64,000 bases of DNA from an uncultured Clostridia bacterium (GCA_947628715.1 CANRAW010000003.1:1-64000), one strand, 5' to 3'. Shown: positions 1 through 10,003, numbered from the stretch's first letter. Program-made: numbers and translations. The notes: generated by a model from the letters alone, not told the origin.

Positions 1-922
1 TAAGCCATTTTTTTCTTTTAGGAGGGGTAGTTTATACCCAAAAAGTTATCCACATTTGTTCTATTTTTGCTAGGGATTTTCCTTCATTTTACGTTTCTTT
101 TTCATCTTTTTAATGCCAATCTCCTACCAGTTTTTATAGTATACCCACTTCATTTCATAATGTCTTTTCTTGGTAATTGTTGGTATCATTTTTTCCCTTT
201 TTGTAATTTTATAAGTTTACATTTTTTCTAGTTTGCATAATTTTTTATTTGATCAATTCCTTATTTTTACCATTTCACATCTTATTTTATCTGTGAAACA
301 TTTTCCATATTTTTCTTTTACATCTTCTAACTTTTCATTTCTTGTATTAGCTTTTTTTATTTTATTTTTATATATAATATATTATTTTTCATTATTTAAT
401 TTAATACATTTATAATATTTTAATCTATTTTTCTTTTTTATTATTATTTTATTAATTTAAGTTTTTTATATTAAATTAACTTAAAAAATATTTTTATATA
501 AAATAGTTTAATATAATTTTAAATTAAAATTTTTTCATTATTTAATTTATTTTTTTTTATGAATATTTTTTCTAATACTAAATTATTATTAATAAAATTA
601 TTTTTTATATTTTTGTTTTTTATAATTTTTATTACTTGTCATTTTGTATATCATTATTTTATAAAATTATATTTTTTATTTTTATAAAAAATTTTTATAT
701 ATAGTTTTATTCTTTATAAATTTGTCTTTTTGTTTAGTGTATATTAAATAAAAATTTTTATCTATATATTTTTGTCTTTTTGTATATTTCATTTAAACAT
801 TTTTAAATGAAATATACAAACTTGCTTCACGATATATACATTTTGCTTCGCAAATATGAACAGACCAATGTAACTTAACCTCGCTTTACGAAAAAATCTT
901 TCGTTTTTCTTGCAATAAAAAA
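1..922. other. AT-rich flank without a supported gene
   Basis: Very AT-rich sequence outside the integrated element. A perfect consensus DnaA box (TTATCCACA) lies at 46-54 but stands alone. A 60-codon frame at 233-415 has no convincing ribosome binding site and a T-rich, low-complexity composition, so I do not call it. The stretch at about 866-915 (AACTTAACCT followed by GCTT and GAAAAATCTT) resembles 20243-20284 beyond the other end of the element, next to the other tRNA-Ser genes, so it may be a small tRNA-associated repeat. Confidence 0.6.
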
Positions 923-949
923 AGTATAAAACTAAATTTGTTTTATACT
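923..949 (-). terminator. Terminator of the disrupted tRNA-Ser(GCT)
   Basis: The 10-bp inverted repeat AGTATAAAAC/GTTTTATACT is followed on the minus strand by a T run. It lies 11 bases beyond the 3' end of the tRNA-Ser remnant and is presumably the original terminator of that tRNA gene. Confidence 0.7.
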
Positions 950-959
950 CTAGTCATTT

Positions 960-1021
960 TGGCGTAGGTGAGAGGATTTGAACCTCCGCGGCCCTAAACG
1001 AACCCTACAAGTTTAGCAAAC
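960..1021 (-). pseudogene. 3' part of disrupted tRNA-Ser(GCT) at attL
   Basis: On the minus strand this holds the anticodon GCT, long variable arm, T arm and acceptor 3' strand with encoded CCA of a serine tRNA. The matching 5' half (acceptor GTAGGTG, D arm) is not next to it but at 19952-19981, at the far end of the element. The sequence upstream here (reading GGCGGGAAAATAGGG on the minus strand) cannot pair with the CACCTAC acceptor strand and gives a poor anticodon stem, so the hybrid gene should be non-functional. Joining the two halves across the 18-bp repeat gives a normal serine tRNA of about 92 nt. Confidence 0.85.
1004..1021 (-). repeat. attL core, 18-bp direct repeat
   Basis: CCTACAAGTTTAGCAAAC is identical to 19934-19951, and the bases on either side differ between the copies. 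It corresponds to the anticodon loop and 3' anticodon stem of tRNA-Ser(GCT), a usual target for tyrosine integrases. The integrase gene starts about 170 bp inside this end. Confidence 0.88.
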
Positions 1022-1190
1022 CGTTACTTCAACCCTATTTTCCCGCCATTTTTCAATGTTTTTTACTTATTATGATCAAAAATCCCTTTATTATTCCTTT
1101 ATAAACTAATTAACTTTAATATTCTTTATTCATATATAATACTAAATATTAATAAGAAGTATAGCATATATTATATTCTATTTCAAGTTG

Positions 1191-2543
1191 TTAAACTACT
1201 TTTTGTGTTTGCATTTTCTTTAATATATTTGTTCTATTCACATTTACTTTTTTTGCATAACTATTAATTTTTGATTTATCAAAATGTGCATACCATTCTC
1301 TTGTTACTGCTATATTAGAATGACCTAATAATATTTGCATATATTCAAGAGGGACATCATTTAATAGTCCTGCATAGCAAAAGCCGTGTCTTAAACAATG
1401 ACTTGTTATTTGATCCCAATTATCTATTTTTAGATCTTTCATTACCTTTTTTACTCTATCGTTTGTATCATTTCTTCCGTATGGTGTATATGTGCTAGTA
1501 GTAAATACTGGATCTGTTTCTTTAAATGTTATGCCTAATCTTTTTGCTAGTGCTTTCTGCATTTCTTTATGTAACATCAATATTGCCATAAATTCTTTTG
1601 AAACTTTTATACTTCTATCACTAGAAGAAGATTTTAAACTAGAATATCTCCTCTTTCTACCTAATGAGATAATATGATTATTTTCATCAAGTTTAAATTG
1701 TTTAACAGAACTATAACTATTGGAAAATTTTACTTCGCATTCTTTTTCGTCTATATCTGTCCAGATAAAGCCTCTTATTTCTGCTGCTCTGCCTCCTGTC
1801 ATTAATTGTGCTAAAACATCTATATACCATATTTTGATACAATGTTTTATTACTTTTTCTATATCTTTTTCCTTTATTACTTGTTTTTTTATCTTTGCTG
1901 TTTCTCTTGGAAAATTAATTGTTTCATCTTGAAAAGGGTTTATTTCAATTATTCCGTCTTTCTTTGCATATCTCATCATATTATATAAGTGATTTCTTAC
2001 TTGTACGGCAGTTGTATGTGATACTTCCTTGTTAAATTCTAATATAGCATTTTCCATATATTCAAATGTTAGATCTGCTACTTTCAATTCCTTAATATTT
2101 CCGTTTTCTAATTTTAATTTTCCTATTCTATTTTTTATATGATCACACTTCTGAACATAGTCCTCAAATGTGCTATCCTTAACTAATTGCCCTTTCATTC
2201 CTCTTCTTCTATGGTTCCATAGCCAATAATCTATATAGTCATTAACTGTTATATTTCTATCAATTTGATATTTACTATTTTTAGATCCAAATATATTTTC
2301 TCTTTGTAATGTAATTTCGTTTGTATGTTTATTAATATCGATTCCAATTACATCATCATCTAAGATCCCTAATACTCTTAAACTAGCCTTTATATCGTTA
2401 ATTTCTGTTTCCGTTGTCCTAGTAAAAGATTTTTCAATATAACTGCCATCTCTTTTATATACTCTATATCTTCCCTCATATTTTCCATTCTTTCGTTGTA
2501 GTCCACCTGTTCCTCGTTTTTGACGAGATCTTGTTTTACTCAT
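1191..2543 (-). CDS. Tyrosine site-specific integrase
   Basis: A 450-residue phage/ICE-type tyrosine recombinase that should catalyse insertion and excision at the tRNA-Ser(GCT) site next to it. The basic N-terminus (residues 1-45) resembles an arm-binding domain, followed by a SAM-like core-binding region (about 80-190) and a C-terminal catalytic domain. The catalytic residues are visible: Arg in GGRAAEIRG, the HxxR box in SHCLRHGF, His in LLGHSN and the nucleophilic Tyr in REWYAHF. Gene position directly inside attL is typical. Which recombinase (this one or the one at 2931-3764) acts on the att sites is inferred from proximity. Confidence 0.93.
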   Translation of the reverse strand: MSKTRSRQKRGTGGLQRKNGKYEGRYRVYKRDGSYIEKSFTRTTETEINDIKASLRVLGILDDDVIGIDINKHTNEITLQRENIFGSKNSKYQIDRNITVNDYIDYWLWNHRRRGMKGQLVKDSTFEDYVQKCDHIKNRIGKLKLENGNIKELKVADLTFEYMENAILEFNKEVSHTTAVQVRNHLYNMMRYAKKDGIIEINPFQDETINFPRETAKIKKQVIKEKDIEKVIKHCIKIWYIDVLAQLMTGGRAAEIRGFIWTDIDEKECEVKFSNSYSSVKQFKLDENNHIISLGRKRRYSSLKSSSSDRSIKVSKEFMAILMLHKEMQKALAKRLGITFKETDPVFTTSTYTPYGRNDTNDRVKKVMKDLKIDNWDQITSHCLRHGFCYAGLLNDVPLEYMQILLGHSNIAVTREWYAHFDKSKINSYAKKVNVNRTNILKKMQTQKVV

Positions 2544-2631
2544 TTTACATCTACCTCTTTTTATTCTGCATAAAATTGTTTATATATTATATTAATTTTT
2601 TAAATAAATCACGTTACGTTTTTTAAAATAC

Positions 2632-2814
2632 CTAATATCTAATAATTTTATGATTATCCATATATTCCAGCATTTTTACTTTATTTATTAATATCTTCCT
2701 TCCTACTCGTGTATATTTAAAGTCTTTTGCGTGTACTATTTTACTCATTGTTCGAGGATCAATGCCAAGTATTTCTGCTGCCTCTTTCATTGTTACAAAT
2801 TCTTTCTTACTCAT
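2632..2814 (-). CDS. Excisionase-family DNA-binding protein
   Basis: A 60-residue helix-turn-helix protein of the HTH_17/excisionase type, with the pattern MKEAAEILGIDPRTMSKIV followed by a winged segment (KYTRVGRKILINK). Such proteins bend DNA at attachment sites and direct integrases toward excision. It sits immediately upstream of the integrase on the same strand, the usual xis-int arrangement, with GGAAGG as a ribosome binding site before the ATG. Confidence 0.85.
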   Translation of the reverse strand: MSKKEFVTMKEAAEILGIDPRTMSKIVHAKDFKYTRVGRKILINKVKMLEYMDNHKIIRY

Positions 2815-2930
2815 TTTTACAACCCTTCCTATTAAGTAAACTGCTTGTATTTAGGATTGTTACTATAATTGATATAAGATTATATACTTTGTTTATTACA
2901 ATATTTATTATTCTACAACATTTACTCTTT

Positions 2931-3764
2931 TTATTTATACATATTTACTAAACTTTTTCTTTGCTCTGCTAGACTTCTTTTTGCATATATTTTAACTGTT
3001 TCCAAAGAAGTATGCCCTAGTAGATCTGCTAATGTAAATATATCATTATTATTTTGTTTTAAATATTCTTTTGCAAATAGATGTCGCATACTATGAGCGT
3101 GTGCTTTTTTCTTATTCACTCTTGCTTGTCCTGATATATATTGTAATTCTTGCCATATATAACTTTTGCTTAATGCCTTATCTTTATTTCTGCCGTGGAA
3201 TATTATTCCTTTTGTTATACCTTTTTCCTTACAATATTTTTTCAGATTCTTGCATAAAGCCTTATTTATAATTATTGTTCTGATCTTCTTCTTGTTATAT
3301 ACCTGCTCCGTTCCCTTCTTAACTGCCTCAACAGTTATATATTTTAATTCTTCAATTCTTATGCCTGTTTCTGCTAGTGTTCTAATAATAAGTAGCATTT
3401 TATTTTTATTTAATCTTTTTGCAAATCGTATTACTCTCTCATAATCTACATTTGACATTGCATTTTCTAAATTCGTTTTTCTTTGTACTCTAATTAATTT
3501 TAAAGTATATTTTTGCAAATCTACAAATTTCAGAAACTTATTAATAATAATTAACTTATTATTTATTGTTGCTGGTTTATAATTTGCCTCTAAATAACTT
3601 TTATACTTAATTAAATTATCTTTCGTAATTTCTTCTATATCTTGTATTTTAAACATATCAATATATGCTATGATGTTCTTTTTATATTTATCTTTTGTTC
3701 CTTGCTCCAACTCTTCCTGATCTAACTGCACCATAAATTGCTGTATCTTATCTTCAAATTTCAT
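2931..3764 (-). CDS. XerC/XerD-like tyrosine recombinase
   Basis: A second tyrosine recombinase, 277 residues, close in length and layout to XerC/XerD: SAM-like N-terminal domain (about 1-90) and catalytic domain with Arg in TGIRIEEL, HxxR in HSMRHLF, His in LLGHTS and Tyr in VKIYAKRS. It could resolve dimers of the excised circle, or be a partner or alternative integrase. Two such enzymes beside an excisionase occur in several Firmicutes elements. The division of labour cannot be read from sequence. Confidence 0.9.
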   Translation of the reverse strand: MKFEDKIQQFMVQLDQEELEQGTKDKYKKNIIAYIDMFKIQDIEEITKDNLIKYKSYLEANYKPATINNKLIIINKFLKFVDLQKYTLKLIRVQRKTNLENAMSNVDYERVIRFAKRLNKNKMLLIIRTLAETGIRIEELKYITVEAVKKGTEQVYNKKKIRTIIINKALCKNLKKYCKEKGITKGIIFHGRNKDKALSKSYIWQELQYISGQARVNKKKAHAHSMRHLFAKEYLKQNNNDIFTLADLLGHTSLETVKIYAKRSLAEQRKSLVNMYK

Positions 3765-4009
3765 AATTTTACACCTCTTTTAATAAAAGTATTTTTACAT
3801 CAAAAATTGCTATAACCGTTGATATATCTATTATATAATGCTCTTGTAAAAACTGCACGGAATATATTATTCTAGTTACTAATTAATTATTATGCCTTTT
3901 TTTAGATCTTAAAAAAGCATTGATTTTTCAATAGTTTGCTCGTTTTCTAGTTATAATATATATATGCAAATTTTAGAGGTGTTTTTCAAAAGTATTTTTA
4001 AACTATTTT

Positions 4010-5146
4010 TTACTGCTTAAAATAAACATTATTAATTTGTTTCATCATTAAACTATAAAAACCTTCTAGCATTTCAAATTTACTATTATCTGGAATAGTT
4101 ATTGGGTTTACTTTAATAGTATTTAATCTTTCTATATATCCTTTGAATGTATTACGGGAATATCTATCTTCCATTTTTCCAATTCCTATATTATGAATCC
4201 CACATATAAACTTAGATAACTTGATCTTCCAAGATTCCTTATAATCTGACTCACTTATTTTTTTTATTGCAAGTTCTAATTTATAATAATCTCCTTTGTA
4301 TAAATATGCTGTTATTTCTTTCACATAATATTTATACATTGTATCCTTATCCCAATAGTTATCTATTGTTCTTTCTTGTATTTTTACATTACTATCTTTC
4401 TTATTTGCTTTTTTGCTTGATTTATAATGTGATTTTAGAGTTCCTTTTTTATTTTGTAATTCTAATCTAAAAATATTTTTATAAGTTTTTAATTCTTCGT
4501 TTACTTTTTCATTTAATTCATTTATCTGGAATTGCATTTTTTCTATATCTCCTTTATTTTTCTTTTTAATTTTCTTTCCTTTTTTTATACCTTTATCTAT
4601 AATACATTTTTCTTTCCAATAAAAATTTATTGTTCTTCCAGAACTTGTTTCTAAATATAAACCTGTATTATAGTCTTTTTTCTTTCTCATTGCTCTAAAT
4701 TTAAACTTATGCTTTTTTAATAATTGTATATATGTTTTCATTTTATTATTTACATTTACATTTTTATTATCACTATCTCCATTTGTTGTAAAATTAGCTG
4801 TTTGTACATTTATATCTACCATATAATCAAACCTTGTTATTTTTATATCATACATAAGATCTTTTGTTTTCAGTATATCATTTAAAGAATTATTAATATT
4901 TTCTTTAAAAGCGTCTTTATCTTTTATTGTTACATCTTTTTTATTTAATACTTTGCTTGTTGTAGTTTTTAAAAATAAATTATGAAAGGTTTGATAATAT
5001 GTATAATCTACATCTTTATACTTAAAATTATCTGTTTTTATATTTTCATCAAATCCATCTTTTACATTTATACCTAATGTATGCCTTAAATATCCTATAT
5101 CTATACTCTTAACATTTTCTACAACCATATTAATGCTATCTATCAT
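4010..5146 (-). CDS. Rep_trans/MobT-like replication initiator or relaxase
   Basis: A 378-residue protein resembling the rolling-circle initiators of the Rep_trans family, which includes plasmid Rep proteins and the MobT relaxases of Tn916-type elements. Support comes from KITRFDYMVDI near residue 105-115 and FRLELQNKK near 228-236, typical of the strand-exchange core, and from its position next to a DUF927 ATPase. A lysine-rich stretch (about 185-200, KKGKKIKKKNKG) interrupts the middle. Its role would be nicking the excised circle for replication or transfer. The catalytic Tyr is not assigned, so family membership is probable rather than certain. Confidence 0.6.
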   Translation of the reverse strand: MIDSINMVVENVKSIDIGYLRHTLGINVKDGFDENIKTDNFKYKDVDYTYYQTFHNLFLKTTTSKVLNKKDVTIKDKDAFKENINNSLNDILKTKDLMYDIKITRFDYMVDINVQTANFTTNGDSDNKNVNVNNKMKTYIQLLKKHKFKFRAMRKKKDYNTGLYLETSSGRTINFYWKEKCIIDKGIKKGKKIKKKNKGDIEKMQFQINELNEKVNEELKTYKNIFRLELQNKKGTLKSHYKSSKKANKKDSNVKIQERTIDNYWDKDTMYKYYVKEITAYLYKGDYYKLELAIKKISESDYKESWKIKLSKFICGIHNIGIGKMEDRYSRNTFKGYIERLNTIKVNPITIPDNSKFEMLEGFYSLMMKQINNVYFKQ

Positions 5147-5288
5147 ATTATCTTCTCCTATATAGTTTTTCAGGGGGATAAGATCTTTAACAAGTACATT
5201 CTTCTAAATTCATTTTATACATATCTTCATACCATTTTTTTGCTCTTCATCCCCCGATATTTATATATAATAAAATTGTGTTGTACTT

Positions 5289-7394
5289 TTAACTCAACTT
5301 ACTTTTTTTCATAACATCAACAACTCTTATCTTATTTCTGGTTAAAGGATCTGTTCTCTCAACTGTTTTTCTAGATTTATTTTCCATATATCCTTCTTCT
5401 TGTAAATACTTCCATAGACTTAATGCTGTTAAAGGAAAATTATTGCCATTAATTGCATACAATTTACAAACTTCTCCATAAATTATGCTTTCAAAAAAAT
5501 AATAGCGATCTTTTTCTTTATTTAAGTATCCTGCTAGTTTTCCATTATTATTAGTTAAAGGCACACCTGTTTTATAATCTAATAAATATATTTTATTTGT
5601 ACTTATCAATTCATCTATTGCGTCATAAAACATATTTATAGGGTTACTTACTTCTATTTCCTCTTGTTGATTATTACAAATAGAAAACAAGATATTGTAT
5701 CCTTCATCTAGCAATTTATGCTGATCTTCTTCTGATAGAATATTATTACATTTCATAAATTCTAAAAAAAATTCATAACCTATATACATTATATTAATTG
5801 ACTCGTTTGTCCTACCGTGCACTTCGTTATTCTGTTTCTTCTGTAATTCTAACATAATGTTTTTTGCTTTTTGTTTAATATATTGTTCATTAGTTATAAC
5901 CCAACTTATAAATAACATCATAGAATATGCTAATTTTTCTCTATTAATTTGCAAGTTAGTTAATTTTTCGAGGTTTATACTATCCTTTTTTACTGGAATA
6001 ATAATAGTCCTTGCTAACCTACTCATTGGAATATTAGGGATTATTTCTCCTGTTGCTATACACGTTCCTCTCGCAGTATATGGATTTCTTAACCCTTTTC
6101 CGTCTGTTTTCATACGACCTCTCCCAACTCTATCTGCATACATAGCCGTTATTTTTTCAAATACTGTTATTTTCGTTTTTGCACCTGTTTCAGGGTTTAG
6201 ATCATCAATTACATTTAATGTATCTTTTAAAATAAATGCTTTCTTTTCTAGGTTATTCAATGTATCTCTAAAACTAGATGGAAAATTATTGCGTTGAAAA
6301 TTATTTCCAAAATGTGAAAGCATTAATGCAGCTACTGTACTTTTCCTACTTCCACTTTTACCCATTAAATATAATATGTAATCTGCATATATTCCTTCTT
6401 CTTGTAATATAGAAACCAAAACACTTAAATATGTAGTAGCAATTAATGGTACTGTAATATTTTTTTCTGCTAAATCTAATATAGATAATGCTGTTTTAAG
6501 TGTTTCAACAGTTTCAAAATTTTTTTGTGTAAAACAATATTGTTCTAGTTTATCATTTGTTAACTCTGCTTTAATATCCGTCATCGTGCCTTGTTTTCCA
6601 ATTGCACCACCTTGATACAAATAAATTAATTGATCTCCAATTTTTTCAAAGCCAGTATGTTGATACCTTTCTTCTTTCTTAGATGTTTCATTTACTAAAA
6701 TTTGTGTTATTTGTCTAAGATATATATTGTTATTTCCATTTATAATTGCTTGTCCTTCCCATTCTGATCCTATTATAAATTTAAAAGAAAAATATTCTTC
6801 CTTAGTAATTTCTATTTCAGGTAGTAATTGCTTTGTGTTTAAAACAATTCCACTTAAAATATATCTAAATTCTATATCCGCTCCATTTGTTATTGTTATT
6901 TTTTTTACTACATACGGAATAAAATTTGAAATTGTTTTTGCTTTACCACTATCATTTACTATCATTAATTTATCGCTACCAATAATAAAACCATTCTTAA
7001 ATAAGATGTTTTCAATTTTTTTATACCTTTCTTCTTTACTATCATAAGTATCAACTTTATTTTCTACTACAACCTTTTCTTGCTCTTTATTTGGGTTTAT
7101 ATCAAATAAAAATCTTTCCTTTTCTTCTTGTGTACCAACTGTATTAGTTTCTGCCATTTTCTTTTCCTCCTCTATCATATTCATATTATTTTTTTCTTCA
7201 TATCCATTATTGTCTAATGGAATATATTTTAAATTAAATGATGTTATTTCTTTTTCTTGTAAATTTTTCTGTAAATAGTTATATAATTGTATGTATTGTT
7301 TTCCTATTACTGGTCTTTTGATGTATTCTATTGTTTTCAATGTTGTTTCAATTTGTTCTAATTTTTCTAATGATAATTCTTCACTATTTTTCAT
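5289..7394 (-). CDS. DUF927-family ATPase (helicase/primase-like)
   Basis: A 701-residue protein with a DUF927-type C-terminal ATPase. The Walker A region reads MGKSGSRKSTVAAL near residue 343-356, with Arg where most P-loops have Gly, followed by the Walker B-like segment LNVIDDLNPETGA and a conserved RGRMKTDG/ARGTCIATGE stretch. Such proteins act in replication of plasmids and integrative elements. Residues 1-130 are charged and of lower complexity. It lies upstream of the Rep/MobT-like gene on the same strand and probably works with it after excision. The unusual GKSGSRKS loop is worth noting because the invariant Gly before Lys is replaced. Confidence 0.75.
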   Translation of the reverse strand: MKNSEELSLEKLEQIETTLKTIEYIKRPVIGKQYIQLYNYLQKNLQEKEITSFNLKYIPLDNNGYEEKNNMNMIEEEKKMAETNTVGTQEEKERFLFDINPNKEQEKVVVENKVDTYDSKEERYKKIENILFKNGFIIGSDKLMIVNDSGKAKTISNFIPYVVKKITITNGADIEFRYILSGIVLNTKQLLPEIEITKEEYFSFKFIIGSEWEGQAIINGNNNIYLRQITQILVNETSKKEERYQHTGFEKIGDQLIYLYQGGAIGKQGTMTDIKAELTNDKLEQYCFTQKNFETVETLKTALSILDLAEKNITVPLIATTYLSVLVSILQEEGIYADYILYLMGKSGSRKSTVAALMLSHFGNNFQRNNFPSSFRDTLNNLEKKAFILKDTLNVIDDLNPETGAKTKITVFEKITAMYADRVGRGRMKTDGKGLRNPYTARGTCIATGEIIPNIPMSRLARTIIIPVKKDSINLEKLTNLQINREKLAYSMMLFISWVITNEQYIKQKAKNIMLELQKKQNNEVHGRTNESINIMYIGYEFFLEFMKCNNILSEEDQHKLLDEGYNILFSICNNQQEEIEVSNPINMFYDAIDELISTNKIYLLDYKTGVPLTNNNGKLAGYLNKEKDRYYFFESIIYGEVCKLYAINGNNFPLTALSLWKYLQEEGYMENKSRKTVERTDPLTRNKIRVVDVMKKSKLS

Positions 7395-7426
7395 ATTTTT
7401 ACCTAACTTTCTTCATATTTAATCAT

Positions 7427-8065
7427 TTACAGTTTTTCTAATTTTTTATATAATGTTTCAATTTGTTTTTCATAATCTTTTTTTATATCATTTATCTTTT
7501 GCAAAAATTCATTATGTTGTACTTGTATAACTTCTATACAATTTTTTGATCTATCCAAACCTATTTGATCAGCATTATGTTTTATAAGTTCTTCTAACCA
7601 TTTTCTCCTTCTTAACATATTATTTTTTTCTTTTTGTAATACTTCTATTTGTTTTTTTAATATATTAATTTGACTTAAATACACATTATATTCAAGTGAT
7701 TTTCCTGCTATTGATACGTCATCGCTACTATAATATTTGTTTATAATTAAATACCTATTAATTTTTGTAACATAATTATCTTGATATTCTTGGGGTGTCA
7801 TTAAAGGGGATCGTATTAATTCTTTATTTATTATTCCTTTTAAGTATTCTTTTTCCTCAGCAGTTATTTCTATTACGTTATAGGATAAATCAGTCTTTCT
7901 TAAAATAATTGTATATCTTAGATCATAGGCAACCTTAATTATTGTTTTTATATCTTCGCATAATATATCTGCTTTTTCTTTTGGTAAAATTATGCTATTA
8001 TTAGTTCTGACAATATCCTCAATTTCATAAAGTAATTTTTTTAGTTTTTCTGGCAATTTCAGCAT
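7427..8065 (-). CDS. Coiled-coil hypothetical protein
   Basis: I do not recognise this 212-residue protein. Residues about 125-212 are rich in Lys, Glu and Leu with heptad-like spacing (IEVLQKEKNNMLRRRKWLEE and a Lys/Glu-rich end) and should form a coiled coil. It precedes the DUF927 gene by about 30 bp on the same strand, suggesting co-transcription and a role in element maintenance. The start is supported by an AAGGAGAATAAGT site before ATG. Confidence 0.6.
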   Translation of the reverse strand: MLKLPEKLKKLLYEIEDIVRTNNSIILPKEKADILCEDIKTIIKVAYDLRYTIILRKTDLSYNVIEITAEEKEYLKGIINKELIRSPLMTPQEYQDNYVTKINRYLIINKYYSSDDVSIAGKSLEYNVYLSQINILKKQIEVLQKEKNNMLRRRKWLEELIKHNADQIGLDRSKNCIEVIQVQHNEFLQKINDIKKDYEKQIETLYKKLEKL

Positions 8066-8231
8066 ACTTATTCTCCTTTCAAAAAGAATTTTATATATTA
8101 CTTGATTTTTTCGTAATTTATCTTTATAATAAATATAGATACACTAAAAACTCGCAATTATATTGTGAGTGTGTATTCCTTAGTTGCAAAAGCTGATCGA
8201 ACGCCAATTCAAAACTGCTTTTGCAATTTTT

Positions 8232-8792
8232 TTATTTACTTACATATTCCTCAAATTGCTTTTCAATTTGTAATTTTTTTATATTAATTTCTTCCAATTC
8301 TTTTATTATTTTTTCTTGTGTTTCTGGATCTGGTACATCTATCTCCAAGTTTCCTAACATTGCATTTGTTAGTCGATTAGGTCTTAATTTTTCTGCTTGT
8401 TCATTTATTGAATTTTTTATTGTAGTAGTGTTTAAAATCCAAAATAAAAATTGGGGATCTACTATATGTGTAATCGGTCTTACTATTTCTACATCATTAT
8501 TATAAATATATTTTAAATTATCATTTCCAACCCAATTTACAAATTTAGGTGTATGATCTCGTCTTTTCATAGGAAAGATTATATCTCCTTTTTGAACTAC
8601 TACTTTATTATTAATATCAGGTAAATTACTATTTGAAAAATTTGCTTTTACATCAATAGTATCATCTAGTAATAAATTATCTTTATATTCCTTTACATCG
8701 TTGTAAGATAGCATAGGATAAATTAAAATTTCATTATTAGTATTTGCTCCTCTAAATATATCCGCAATTCCCCAAAGCCTCATTCTTGCCAT
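8232..8792 (-). CDS. Half-size type I restriction specificity (HsdS-like) protein
   Basis: This 186-residue protein has one target-recognition domain and one helical spacer of a type I restriction-modification S subunit: LWGIADIFRGA at the start, VVQKGDIIFP mid-domain, then LRPNRLTNAMLGNLEIDVPDPETQEKII and a coiled-coil end. Full HsdS proteins have two such halves. No hsdM or hsdR is nearby. It may be an orphan that redirects a host system by pairing as a dimer of halves, or a DNA-binding regulator. I chose the ATG at 8792 because a GGTGG site precedes it; an upstream GTG at 8804 is also open. Confidence 0.72.
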   Translation of the reverse strand: MARMRLWGIADIFRGANTNNEILIYPMLSYNDVKEYKDNLLLDDTIDVKANFSNSNLPDINNKVVVQKGDIIFPMKRRDHTPKFVNWVGNDNLKYIYNNDVEIVRPITHIVDPQFLFWILNTTTIKNSINEQAEKLRPNRLTNAMLGNLEIDVPDPETQEKIIKELEEINIKKLQIEKQFEEYVSK

Positions 8793-8998
8793 CTTTTCCA
8801 CCACCTTCTATATTATCTTTATATTAGCATAACATTTATTTTTGCATTTGTCAATACTATTTTATATATTTGTTGTATATTTTTATATATCAAAAGTTTA
8901 TTATAAACTTTTTTACGCAAGATAATAACTCTAAAATGTATTAGAGTTTTATATTTTTTGCTTTTATGTTTTGTTTAAGAGATCTGTATAATTAAAAC

Positions 8999-9027
8999 TT
9001 GAATAATCTTAATTTTCATACTATAAT
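8999..9027 (+). promoter_or_regulatory. Sigma-A-type promoter of the ADP-ribosylglycohydrolase gene
   Basis: TTGAAT at 8999-9004, 17-bp spacer, TATAAT at 9022-9027, about 30 bp upstream of the ATG at 9056. Confidence 0.7.
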
Positions 9028-9055
9028 TGAACAAATATATTAATGAGGTAAAGAA

Positions 9056-10003
9056 ATGGGAAAATTAAAAAATGGAATAATAGGTTTTGCAATTGGCGAT
9101 ACATTAGGTGTACCTGTTGAATTTAAGTCAAGAGAAGAATTAACGAGAAATCCTATTACGGATATGAAAGCAGGTGGTACATATAATATGCCTATTGGAA
9201 CTTGGTCAGATGATACGTCAATGACATTAGCAACAATGCACTCTATAATAGAAACAGGTACAATTGACACAAATAATATGGCAGACAAGTTCTTAAAATG
9301 GTTTAGAAATGCAGAATATACAGCAAATAACGAAACTTTTGACATTGGAAGAACAACATTACAAGCACTTGCTAAATATGAACTTAAATTAAATAATGCA
9401 AGTAATTGTGGTGGATCTAGTGAATATGATAATGGAAATGGTAGTTTAATGAGAGTTTTGCCAATTGCGTTTTATATTTATTATAAGAAGATTAAAGATA
9501 CAAATGTAATTTATAATCTAGTGAAAGAAACTTCAAGTATCACTCATTCACACGAAATAAGTATTTTGGGCTGTTATATTTATGTGATCTATACATTATT
9601 GCTTTTAGAAGGAAAAAGCAAAACAGAAGCATATAAATATATACAAAAAGCAGATTATAATAATTTTAGTGATTATTCTATTAGCAAATATAAAAGAGTG
9701 CTACAAGACAATATAGCAAAATTAGCAGAAGATAATATTTCTAGTAATGGATACATCGTAAGGACCCTAGAAGCAGTAATGTGGCTATTTCTTAATTCTA
9801 ATGACTATAACAATACAATACTTAAAGCAGTTAATCTTGGAGAAGATACAGATACAATTTCAGCAATTACAGGTGGATTACTTGGTATATATTATGGTGC
9901 TGATAGTATTAAGGAAAGTTGGAAACAAAAAATAAAAAAATATGATTATATTATTCGACTTTGCGATGATTTTGATAGAACAATAATAGCAGAAGAAGAG
10001 TAG
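9056..10003 (+). CDS. ADP-ribosylglycohydrolase (DraG/ARH family)
   Basis: A 315-residue enzyme that removes ADP-ribose from proteins or nucleic acids. Metal-binding signatures are present: GFAIGDTLGVPVEF near the start, TWSDDTSMTLA (about residue 44-54), NGSLMRVLPIA, THSHEIS, and GEDTDTISAITGGLLG near residue 262-277. It is one of two clear plus-strand genes in the element, with its own promoter and terminator, so it looks like an autonomous cargo gene. No ADP-ribosyltransferase or macrodomain partner is adjacent. It could counter ADP-ribosylation-based host defence or toxins, but that is inference. Confidence 0.92.
   Translation: MGKLKNGIIGFAIGDTLGVPVEFKSREELTRNPITDMKAGGTYNMPIGTWSDDTSMTLATMHSIIETGTIDTNNMADKFLKWFRNAEYTANNETFDIGRTTLQALAKYELKLNNASNCGGSSEYDNGNGSLMRVLPIAFYIYYKKIKDTNVIYNLVKETSSITHSHEISILGCYIYVIYTLLLLEGKSKTEAYKYIQKADYNNFSDYSISKYKRVLQDNIAKLAEDNISSNGYIVRTLEAVMWLFLNSNDYNNTILKAVNLGEDTDTISAITGGLLGIYYGADSIKESWKQKIKKYDYIIRLCDDFDRTIIAEEE

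Noticed and set aside
233..415. 60-codon ORF in the left flank
   Set aside because: Low-complexity Phe/Leu/Ile-rich product from T-rich DNA, with no ribosome binding site.
964..1050. Functional tRNA-Ser at the left end
   Set aside because: The 5' strand cannot pair with the acceptor 3' strand and the anticodon stem is weak; it is an att hybrid.
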